61,233 bases of DNA from assembly GCA_902578505.1 (NCBI GenBank), contig CACHDD010000001.1, forward strand, positions 1-61,233, given 5' to 3'. Made by a program: the position numbers and the translations under genes. The stretch comes from an uncultured Bacteroidota bacterium (lineage in GTDB: Bacteria > Bacteroidota > Bacteroidia > Flavobacteriales > UA16). The notes under the pieces were generated by a model, which had not been told where the DNA came from, made no database searches, and saw only the letters and a list, made by a program, of their open reading frames with translations. Below are positions 18,740-26,405 of the stretch, piece by piece; positions within the stretch are counted from its first letter, which is position 1, and each line of letters starts with the position of its first letter.

Positions 18740-18751
18740 CATTAACTTAAC
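18724..18751 (+). promoter_or_regulatory. candidate Pho box (11-bp-spaced CTTAAC direct repeats)
   Basis: Three identical CTTAAC hexamers start at 18724, 18735 and 18746, exactly 11 bp apart, with a further TTAAC at 18742. PhoB/PhoP-class regulators bind direct repeats with 11-bp period; the Bacillus PhoP repeat is TTAACA-like. The site lies on the 3' end of phoR, about 55 bp upstream of a small membrane ORF and the PiT transporter. An imperfect -7-like TAGAATTTAG lies 20 bp downstream. Confidence 0.6.
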
Positions 18752-18806
18752 ATTGCTTCATAAAAGTGTTTAGAATTTAGCCTGACAAGAAGATTACTAA
18801 GAAGTA

Positions 18807-18890
18807 ATGGAAAAAACAGCGAAAAAACTCGATCTTACACCATTTGTATACATGGCTCTTATGATTGCAGTATTTATGCTTTCATTATAA
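18807..18890 (+). CDS. 27-residue single-pass membrane peptide
   Basis: A short frame: ATG at 18807, TAA at 18888-18890. The peptide has a basic N-terminus (MEKTAKKLDLTP) followed by a hydrophobic segment of about 15 residues (FVYMALMIAVFMLSL) reaching the C-terminus. This is the layout of small regulatory or accessory membrane proteins. It lies between the Pho-box-like repeats and the PiT gene, whose ATG follows its stop by one base, which suggests translational coupling. No homologue is known to me. It may be an accessory subunit or regulator of PiT, or a leader peptide. Confidence 0.5.
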   Translation: MEKTAKKLDLTPFVYMALMIAVFMLSL

Positions 18891-18891
18891 A

Positions 18892-20397
18892 ATGAAAAAA
18901 CTTTTTAAGGCCTTCGGCTACCCTGAAGTCGTTTGGCTACAAAAAAGTGAGCGCTCATTTTTAACTTTCATATCATTAGCATTCATTATCGCAATGTTTG
19001 CAACTCCCTACCCTCAGATTGCTATGTGGGTAGGGTTTTTATTTGCTGCTTATGCAGCAATAGCGAACGATAGCATTCAAACAATTGGAACATTTATTGC
19101 ATCCAATCAAGATAAAAAATGGTGGATTTTGTGGATTTTTATTGCCGGCATTTTTTGCATAACAATGACATATTCATGGCTTAAAGTAGATGAAACTGGC
19201 GTCACGGTAATTTCTAAAACATCTATTATTAAAGACATTAACATAGATAGAGATTCGCATAGCATAACATGGAAATCAAACGGCGGTGAAAATACATTTA
19301 CGTCTAATTTCTCTACAAATTATTTTAATAAAGATTACGGAACGTGCTTTTTTGTTGATGACATGGGGCAAATGTGTGAAGTAATCAACATGAAAACAGC
19401 TGAAGAAACACATCCTTCAGTTAAAAATACATTCAATAAGTACGTTGAAATTGAATATATAGTTTTAGCTTCTGGAGAGGAAAATATCTATTTGATAAAT
19501 TCTGAGAGCGAAAGCGACGATTTAATTTTTGATCTATATCCAGACGGCTTACCAGATGGGGACGTAAGTCATGCTAGACTATCAGCAAAGGGATTCGAAA
19601 AAGCTCCTAAACATTTTCATTTTTTACAAGTTTCTGCGGCAATTTTTCTATTAATCTTAACAAGACTTAGAATGCCAGTTTCTACAACTTTTATTCTACT
19701 TACATCATTTGCTGCAAGTACAAGTGCCGTTGGAAAAGTCTTAGCGAAAAGTATGAGTGGGTATATTATGGCATTTGTTTTTGGTCTTGTGTTTTTCATG
19801 TTAGTCGCTAAATTTTCAAAAAAGTATTTCGTAGGTAAAGTAAAACCTGTTTGGGTTATCGCGCAATGGATGACATCTGGATTACTGTGGGCAACATGGC
19901 TAACACAAGATGCAGCAAATATTGCTGTTTATTTACCCAGAACATTAAGTGTTCTAGAGTTAATAACCTTTATCGGAATTGTTACAGTTGGTTTAGGAGT
20001 ATTACTTTATTACAAAGGTGGTAGGATTCAAAAAATTGTTACTGAAAAATCAGTTGTTACTGATGTTAGATTCGCTACACTTATTGACCTAATTTATTGT
20101 GTTATTTTATTTTATTTTAAAATACACAGTAAAGTACCAATGAGCACTACATGGGTATTTATAGGGTTATTGGCAGGAAGAGAATTAGGTATGTCTATTA
20201 TGAAAACTGGAAATAATACAATTTTAGGAGGTTTAAGACTTGCATTTAAAGATGTAAGTTTTGCTTTCATTGGTCTGTTTGTTTCAATTGTAATTGCCGT
20301 AGGTGTTAATAGCGACATTACATACTCTGAAGTTTTATATGAAATCCCCAACGCATTCAGTTCGGGGATAAGTGACTTCTTTAAAAAGCTGAATTAA
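18892..20397 (+). CDS. pit: PiT-family inorganic phosphate transporter
   Basis: 501 residues from ATG 18892. The PiT signature appears as AYAAIANDSIQTIGTFIASN near residue 50 (GAND-type motif), and the second repeat has RMPVSTTFILLTSF (PVSTT motif) and KVPMSTTWVFIGLLAGRE. About ten hydrophobic segments flank a hydrophilic domain (about residues 95-235). PiT carriers import metal-phosphate or sodium-phosphate symport substrate across the inner membrane. The central loop is longer than in E. coli PitA and may be a regulatory insert. It is placed under probable PhoB control by the upstream repeats; the stop codon overlaps a second repeat set. Confidence 0.85.
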   Translation: MKKLFKAFGYPEVVWLQKSERSFLTFISLAFIIAMFATPYPQIAMWVGFLFAAYAAIANDSIQTIGTFIASNQDKKWWILWIFIAGIFCITMTYSWLKVDETGVTVISKTSIIKDINIDRDSHSITWKSNGGENTFTSNFSTNYFNKDYGTCFFVDDMGQMCEVINMKTAEETHPSVKNTFNKYVEIEYIVLASGEENIYLINSESESDDLIFDLYPDGLPDGDVSHARLSAKGFEKAPKHFHFLQVSAAIFLLILTRLRMPVSTTFILLTSFAASTSAVGKVLAKSMSGYIMAFVFGLVFFMLVAKFSKKYFVGKVKPVWVIAQWMTSGLLWATWLTQDAANIAVYLPRTLSVLELITFIGIVTVGLGVLLYYKGGRIQKIVTEKSVVTDVRFATLIDLIYCVILFYFKIHSKVPMSTTWVFIGLLAGRELGMSIMKTGNNTILGGLRLAFKDVSFAFIGLFVSIVIAVGVNSDITYSEVLYEIPNAFSSGISDFFKKLN

Positions 20398-20409
20398 CTA
20401 TAACATAAC
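20394..20409 (+). promoter_or_regulatory. second candidate Pho box
   Basis: TTAAC at 20394, ATAAC at 20400 and ATAAC at 20405 reproduce the 6+5 bp spacing of TTAAC at 18736, 18742 and 18747 upstream of the PiT gene. It lies at the stop of the PiT gene, about 70 bp before the T9SS protein start. The repeats are less perfect than in the first site, so this could be chance in AT-rich DNA. Confidence 0.4.
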
Positions 20410-20478
20410 GTATAGATAATAGTTTGATAAACTAGTTTTTTAGAAAGAAGTTAAAATTTGTAGTGAAATTAATTAAAG

Positions 20479-22131
20479 ATGAAAAATTCACTTACTCTTC
20501 TCCTTGTATTTATTACAATCATATTAGCCTCAACTAATTTATTTTCTCAGATAACTATTACTGACGATGGTTCAGGAACAGGAACAACAACATGGACAAA
20601 TGATAATATATATCTTCTTGATGGATTTGTATTTGTAAATGATGGTGATGTTTTAACAATTGAACCGGGCACTATAATTAAAGGAAAATCTGGATCTGGA
20701 GCAGATGCATCTGCACTAGTGGTAGCACGAGGAGGTCAAATATTTGCAAACGGGACAAGCGATAGCCCAATTATTTTTACGTTTGAAAACGATGCTCTCG
20801 ACGGTTCAACTCCATATAATATCAAAGGTCAATGGGGGGGAGTAATCGTTCTTGGAGACGCACAGCTTAACTCTACGCCTGGGGAAACTCAGATTGAAGG
20901 AATACCAGATACTGAATCAAGAGGAAGATATGGCGGTAATGATGACATGGACAATAGTGGTTCAATGTCATATGTGTCAATCAGACATGGTGGAACTGAT
21001 ATTGGAGCTGGCAACGAAATCAATGGACTTACTCTTGGTGGAGTTGGATCTAACACAAACTTTGACCATATTGAAGTAATCTCTAATGCTGACGATGGTG
21101 TTGAATTTTTCGGAGGAACCGCATCAATAAAATATGTCCTTACTGCTTTCTGTGGTGACGACTCATTTGATTATGACGAAGGTTGGAGAGGGTATGGTCA
21201 ATATTGGTGTACTATTCAAGAGGAAGGCGAAGGCGATAGAGGGGGAGAACATGATGGCGGAACAGATCCAGAGGACGGCATGCCATATGCCCACCCTATC
21301 ATCTTTAACGCAACTTATATTGGGCAAGGATCAACAGCGGGCAAACGAGCACTTACTTTAAGAGACAACGCCGCTGGAGAATACCACAACTCTATATTTT
21401 ATGGTTGGGGAAAAGGCTTTGATGTTGAAAATTTAGCATCTGGAGAAGATTCATATGCAAGACTATCTAATGATGAAATTGTGTTTCAGGGAAATGTGTT
21501 TGATCAATGTACTGCTGAAGGATTAAATGCAACTTCAAGTGATTTGTTTACAATATCAATGGGATCTGGATGGTCGTCAGAAAGTGATTCTACAGAAGCT
21601 GCTAATAATTCATCATCAGTATTTCAAGCTACTTTTGATGAAAATGACAATAGCGTAGCGACCACAGGAATAAACAATACTATTATACAAGGAGCAGGTC
21701 TTTTAAATTTAATACCTACTGCTGCATTATCCGTTGGCTCATCTGCTGAACTGGATTGGTTTGAAACGAATAGCTACCCTGGAGCCTTTGATCCCAATTT
21801 AGAATGCACATGGCTAGATGGATGGTCTATGCTAAGCGAAAGAGGGTTTATTAGTTGCGATGCTTCTGATATTGATGAAGCTACAAAATCTGAGTTCTCA
21901 ATTTTCCCAAATCCTACCAACGGTGAGTTCTCAATTTCATTTGAATCAGAAGCACAAACGGCAAGTATAAATATCACCGACTTAAATGGAAAACTAGTTT
22001 TTAACAATACAAGAAACATTAGCGCTGGGGAAATTGTAAAAATCAGTTTAATGAACTTACCAGAGGGAATGTATGTAGTAAATATTTTAAGTGATAACCA
22101 AGCACAATATTCAAAACTTATTATTAAATAG
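20479..22131 (+). CDS. secreted protein with T9SS type A sorting domain
   Basis: 550 residues. A Sec signal peptide (about residues 1-26, ending LFSQ) is followed by a long Gly/Asp-rich region (about residues 27-465) of repeated short beta strands, probably a right-handed beta-helix, including GDVLTIEPGTIIKG. The C-terminal about 75 residues are a type A sorting domain (SIFPNPTNGEFSISF...YVVNILSDNQ...LIIK), so the protein should cross the outer membrane by type IX secretion. Similar proteins are often found beside TonB receptors in flavobacteria, as here. The Asp-rich surface might bind cations or phosphate, but this is not shown. A terminator follows. Confidence 0.8.
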   Translation: MKNSLTLLLVFITIILASTNLFSQITITDDGSGTGTTTWTNDNIYLLDGFVFVNDGDVLTIEPGTIIKGKSGSGADASALVVARGGQIFANGTSDSPIIFTFENDALDGSTPYNIKGQWGGVIVLGDAQLNSTPGETQIEGIPDTESRGRYGGNDDMDNSGSMSYVSIRHGGTDIGAGNEINGLTLGGVGSNTNFDHIEVISNADDGVEFFGGTASIKYVLTAFCGDDSFDYDEGWRGYGQYWCTIQEEGEGDRGGEHDGGTDPEDGMPYAHPIIFNATYIGQGSTAGKRALTLRDNAAGEYHNSIFYGWGKGFDVENLASGEDSYARLSNDEIVFQGNVFDQCTAEGLNATSSDLFTISMGSGWSSESDSTEAANNSSSVFQATFDENDNSVATTGINNTIIQGAGLLNLIPTAALSVGSSAELDWFETNSYPGAFDPNLECTWLDGWSMLSERGFISCDASDIDEATKSEFSIFPNPTNGEFSISFESEAQTASINITDLNGKLVFNNTRNISAGEIVKISLMNLPEGMYVVNILSDNQAQYSKLIIK

Positions 22132-22151
22132 TAGGTAAGTAATTTTTTTTG

Positions 22152-22180
22152 AAAGAGGGATGGTATTACATCCCTCTTTT
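22152..22180 (+). terminator. intrinsic terminator after the T9SS protein gene
   Basis: Perfect 11-bp stem AAAGAGGGATG (22152-22162) / CATCCCTCTTT (22169-22179) with loop GTATTA, preceded by T8 and followed by TTTT. It separates the T9SS gene from the receptor gene, which therefore probably has its own promoter. Confidence 0.8.
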
Positions 22181-22262
22181 GGTTAATAGATCTTTAATGA
22201 TTGGGGAAAAAAATCAAATAATTAGACCATAAAATTATTTGACGTTTAATAGATTTATTTTA

Positions 22263-25200
22263 ATGAAAAATTACTTTTCACTTATTCTTTTTGTTCTTGT
22301 TTTTTGTCAAATAAATGCACAAGGAACAGTTAAAGGAGTAGTGACTGACAAGACAACTGGAGAGTTGCTTTTAGGAGCAACCGTAATAATTGAATCATCA
22401 GGAAAAGGTACAATGACCGATTTCGATGGGAATTACACAATAACTAATCTAGAACCTGGGGATTATACTTTAGTAGGAAGGTTTATTGCTTATCAAACAC
22501 TAAAACAAAACATCAAAATAACAGGAAATGAAACCATTACATTAAATTTCTCTCTTGAGTCTGCAGTTATTGCAATTGACAATGAAGCTGTAGTTGAAGT
22601 AAGACAGAATAGAGCTAGCACCACCTACATGGAAAACGTAAAAAAGAAAGAAAGCTCCATGATTGATTATGTATCTTCTCAAGAGATAAAAAGAAATGGT
22701 GATAGTGACGCAAGTAGTGCAATAAAACGTGTAAGTGGAGTATATACAATTGGAAATTTTGTTGTTGTTAGAGGTCTGAGTGATCGTTATATAAGAACAG
22801 CATTAAATGGAGCAGAAATACCTTCTTTAGATCCAAAAAGAAATTCTGTTTCTATGGACTTATTCCCAACTAATTTGATAGATAATTTAGTTGTTGTAAA
22901 GACCTTAAATTCTAATCTTCCCTCTAATTATTCAGGAGCATATATCAATATTTTAACAAAAGATTACCCTGACAACTTTACGTTTAATTACTCAACATCC
23001 ATCGGTTACAATACAAATTCATCTTTTAATCCAAACTTTATTACAAGTGAAGCTGGGAGCACTGAAGTATTTGGTTGGGATAATGGTTTTCTCGATATTC
23101 CAAGTTCTGTTAGCAATGGACACATTCTTCCAATTCAGGTTTCTAATTACTATGACGCTTTAGTTTACGCAGGATATGAAAATGACCTTGCTGAATTAGG
23201 TATATTTTCTTCTGACGACATCGGTTTTGGTGAGAATCAAACCAACATTTACACAATAGCAAATGATCTGGAAATTGAATCAGTAGACTATATCGATGAT
23301 GTTATTATGACAGACATTCGTGAAGATCTAAACCAAAATTTATCAAATCAAACACAAGCTTTTCAAAACAATTGGGCACCAAAGAAAATAACTCCGATTT
23401 TAGATATTTCACATAGCTTTTCTTTTGGAGATAACTTAAAACTATTTAAACGTCAATTTGGTTACAACTTTGGATTTCAATATAAATTAAACAACCGACT
23501 ATACGAAAATGGGAGAACTGGTAGATATTCGTTAACTGGCATTGAAACAGAAAAAGACGAGCTTGAAATTCAAAGACAACTATCTGATATAAGAGGCACT
23601 CGATCGGTATATACTTCTGCTTTAATCAACCTAGCATATCATTTAAATTCAACAACAAAACTTGGCTTTACCTTTATGCCAAATATTTCAGGAATAAATG
23701 ATGCTCGGTATCAAAATGGTATAAATCCTAGTGATGCAATTGGTTTAGGACAAGAACAAAGACAGCAGAGATACTTAGAAAGGGGGATGAATGTTTACCA
23801 ACTAAGAGGTGAGCATGATCTTAGAGGAAACGCAGGCAATAAAATTACTTGGACCGCTTCATATACTAAAGGCAAGCAGTCTACACCAGATTTAAGATCA
23901 TTCATAAATAGTTATGAAGTACTTGAAGAAGGAATATTATATTTTGATCAGAACGGCAACAATATAACTGATGAAGCTGTTGCATTAATTAATGATGGTG
24001 AAGTGTTGGAAGAATACTACCCGAATTTCTCTTCTGAAGAAATTGAAAATGGACAACTAGCTTATAGTATTATGGATAATTTATATCCCTCTCCAACAAG
24101 ATTTTACAGAGATATGATCAACAAAACCACTGATCTGAAAATCAATTACATCAGGTCTCTTGAATCTTTAGGTGAAAAAAATAAGTTGTCACTAGGGATT
24201 TCTTATGTTCTAAAAACTAGAGACTATTCAGAAAATAGATTCAGTTTTGTTTCTAGTGGTATAAATTATGATGGTAATCCTACAAATTATTTCAGCCCAA
24301 ATAATATGAATGTTATTCCGGGGACTGGATTGGATTATTTATACGTACGAGATGACACTGATATTCAAAACAGTTACAATGCGTTTCAAAGTGTGTTAGG
24401 TAATTATGCAATGCTAGACCTATCCCCGACAGAATTTTTAAGAATAAATACAGGAGTTAGGGTCGAAGCAACAAACATGCTTCTTGAAAGTGACATTATC
24501 GAAGAAGAAGAATTGTCTGATGAATTACAGGAAAATTTTCGAGGTTCGTTAGATGTAATTGATGTTCTTCCATCTTTGAATATGACATACACTTTATTTG
24601 AAAAGGAATTACAAACTCTAAACTTTAGGTTTTCTGCAAGCCAAAGTGTAGCTAGACCACTCTTTAGAGAAAAAGCCCCTTTCTCAGTTTTTGATTTTGA
24701 AATTCAAGAACAACAAACTGGCAATACTGATTTAAACAGAACAAAGGTTTTGAACATTGACCAACGACTTGAATTTTTTCCAGATTTAGGTGAAATTATT
24801 TCTATTTCTGGTTTCTATAAAAGATTTACAGATCCGATTGAACAAGTGATTATTTCAACAGCTTCCAATACAGAAATTACATGGAAAAATGTAGAAAAAG
24901 CAGAATTGTTTGGTGCTGAACTGGAAATAAAGAAAAATCTTGGTAATTATAACTTTTCCTTTAATGCGACATACATTAATAGTAAAACTAGTATCGCAAA
25001 CGATGAGTTGATAGAAATTAGAGCTACAGATCCCGATCATGAGGATACAAGACCAATGTTTGGTCAATCGCCATACATTATAAATAGCATGATTAGCTAT
25101 GTAAATAGCGAGATCGGATATAGCACAAATATTAGCTTTAATATAAGTGGAGAGAAATTAGTACTTGTTACTCCTGGTGGAACCCCAGATGTCTATGATC

Positions 25201-25403
25201 AACCAAGAGGGACTCTTGACATGAGTGCAAATAAAACTATAGGAGATAAATTATCTATAAGCTTAAAGTGTAGAAATTTGCTCGACCCTGAATATAGGCG
25301 AACATACACCTTCAAAGATGTAGAGTATGACTTCCAAAATTTCAATATTGGAAGGACATTCACTTTGGGCCTATCGTATAATTTTTCTAAAGAAGAAAAT
25401 TAA
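22263..25403 (+). CDS. TonB-dependent receptor with carboxypeptidase-like domain
   Basis: 1046 residues from ATG 22263, which puts the signal peptide (KNYFSLILFVLVFCQINAQ) at the N-terminus; an in-frame start at 22239 does not. A carboxypeptidase-D regulatory-like domain (about residues 22-105, GTVKGVVTDKTTGELLLGA) precedes the plug (about 130-230, with VVVRGLSDRYIRTALNGAE) and a 22-strand-type barrel ending in an aromatic-rich strand (FTLGLSYNF). It would import a bound ligand across the outer membrane using TonB energy. There is no SusD-type gene next to it, so glycans are less likely. Position after pit and the T9SS protein suggests phosphate or an organophosphate as substrate (inference). 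It shares a TTAA with the convergent lipoprotein stop. Confidence 0.88.
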   Translation: MKNYFSLILFVLVFCQINAQGTVKGVVTDKTTGELLLGATVIIESSGKGTMTDFDGNYTITNLEPGDYTLVGRFIAYQTLKQNIKITGNETITLNFSLESAVIAIDNEAVVEVRQNRASTTYMENVKKKESSMIDYVSSQEIKRNGDSDASSAIKRVSGVYTIGNFVVVRGLSDRYIRTALNGAEIPSLDPKRNSVSMDLFPTNLIDNLVVVKTLNSNLPSNYSGAYINILTKDYPDNFTFNYSTSIGYNTNSSFNPNFITSEAGSTEVFGWDNGFLDIPSSVSNGHILPIQVSNYYDALVYAGYENDLAELGIFSSDDIGFGENQTNIYTIANDLEIESVDYIDDVIMTDIREDLNQNLSNQTQAFQNNWAPKKITPILDISHSFSFGDNLKLFKRQFGYNFGFQYKLNNRLYENGRTGRYSLTGIETEKDELEIQRQLSDIRGTRSVYTSALINLAYHLNSTTKLGFTFMPNISGINDARYQNGINPSDAIGLGQEQRQQRYLERGMNVYQLRGEHDLRGNAGNKITWTASYTKGKQSTPDLRSFINSYEVLEEGILYFDQNGNNITDEAVALINDGEVLEEYYPNFSSEEIENGQLAYSIMDNLYPSPTRFYRDMINKTTDLKINYIRSLESLGEKNKLSLGISYVLKTRDYSENRFSFVSSGINYDGNPTNYFSPNNMNVIPGTGLDYLYVRDDTDIQNSYNAFQSVLGNYAMLDLSPTEFLRINTGVRVEATNMLLESDIIEEEELSDELQENFRGSLDVIDVLPSLNMTYTLFEKELQTLNFRFSASQSVARPLFREKAPFSVFDFEIQEQQTGNTDLNRTKVLNIDQRLEFFPDLGEIISISGFYKRFTDPIEQVIISTASNTEITWKNVEKAELFGAELEIKKNLGNYNFSFNATYINSKTSIANDELIEIRATDPDHEDTRPMFGQSPYIINSMISYVNSEIGYSTNISFNISGEKLVLVTPGGTPDVYDQPRGTLDMSANKTIGDKLSISLKCRNLLDPEYRRTYTFKDVEYDFQNFNIGRTFTLGLSYNFSKEEN

Positions 25404-25708
25404 AGTTTTAATTCGACTTCTATTTCCCAATCAGGATCTTCTTTCTTTTCCTGTACTAACTTAATAATATTAATCGCAATATCATTAAACTCGGTTGAGG
25501 TCAACACAAATGTGGCCTCTCTAATTAGTTTCCCGTCGTCATATGCAACCTCTACTGAAGCAAGTGTAGCAGCAAGTTTGCCATTATAATATACTGAGGC
25601 ATTTTCGTAAGTCAAACCTTCTGTACTATATCCGTCGAGAATATTTACTGTATTTGGAGAACATCCAAGTATCGTTGCTGTTATGATAAAAAGCAAAAAA
25701 TTTTTCAT
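25400..25708 (-). CDS. small hypothetical lipoprotein
   Basis: 102 residues. The lipoprotein signal ends in TILGC (Cys16). The mature 86 residues have alternating charged and hydrophobic residues with no recognised domain, ending in an acidic segment (EKKEDPDWEIEVELKL). It would sit on the periplasmic or outer membrane. It is convergent with the TonB receptor, with stops overlapping by 4 bp. Function unknown; a link to the receptor is possible only by proximity. Confidence 0.65.
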   Translation of the reverse strand: MKNFLLFIITATILGCSPNTVNILDGYSTEGLTYENASVYYNGKLAATLASVEVAYDDGKLIREATFVLTSTEFNDIAINIIKLVQEKKEDPDWEIEVELKL

Positions 25709-25748
25709 TTCATTAATATATGATTTATTTCAGAATTTTAATATTTAA

Positions 25749-26396
25749 TTAAGAATGAACAAATGGGTTTGTCGCCTTTTCCTTCCGAATTGTAGTTGAA
25801 GGTCCGTGACCTGGATGAACTTCAAAATTATCGGGCAGAGTGTAGAGTTGTTCCTTTATAGACTTAGCTAAAGTAGATGCATCTCCACCTGGTAAATCAG
25901 TCCTACCTACACTTCCATTAAAAAGAACATCTCCACCGATTACGAAGCTGTATTCATGGCAAACAAACACTACGTGACCTAGACAATGGCCAGGTGCTAA
26001 TCTTATTTCTAGGTCATAATTGCCAGAAGAAATGATTGAGCCCTGCCCTTCTAATGGAACTCCCCTTGATGGCAACGTATCCATAGGTATACCGTAAACA
26101 TGAGCTGACTTTTCAGCCATATCCCAAGTCGGAATATCCAGGTCGTGTAACCTTGGAAGTAGTCCGTATTTTTCAGCAATCCAGTTTGCACCTAGGACAT
26201 GATCAATGTGGGCATGGGTTAATAAACATTCAACTAGCTTTAAACCCCTACTCTGAAGAAAAGAATCAAAATCTTCTCTCTCATCAGAACTACTCATTCC
26301 AGGGTCGAATACCGTTGCCTCTCCATTACCGTGATCGAGCAAATACGTATTCTCGCTAAACACATTAAAAGTGAAAGTGTGTAGATCGTTCATCAT
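25749..26396 (-). CDS. MBL-fold metallo-hydrolase (glyoxalase II-like)
   Basis: 215 residues. The metallo-beta-lactamase zinc motif HAHIDH is at residues 61-66, followed by the metal-ligand His in APGHCLGHVVF, the Asp in VIGGDVLFNGSVGRTDLPGGD and the C-terminal His in VHPGHGPSTTI. This pattern is that of the hydroxyacylglutathione-hydrolase-like subgroup, here without the C-terminal helical domain of true GloB. It probably hydrolyses a thioester, but the substrate is unknown. Its ATG and the start of the next gene are only 9 bp apart and divergent. Confidence 0.88.
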   Translation of the reverse strand: MMNDLHTFTFNVFSENTYLLDHGNGEATVFDPGMSSSDEREDFDSFLQSRGLKLVECLLTHAHIDHVLGANWIAEKYGLLPRLHDLDIPTWDMAEKSAHVYGIPMDTLPSRGVPLEGQGSIISSGNYDLEIRLAPGHCLGHVVFVCHEYSFVIGGDVLFNGSVGRTDLPGGDASTLAKSIKEQLYTLPDNFEVHPGHGPSTTIRKEKATNPFVHS

Positions 26397-26405
26397 TTTG
26401 AGATT

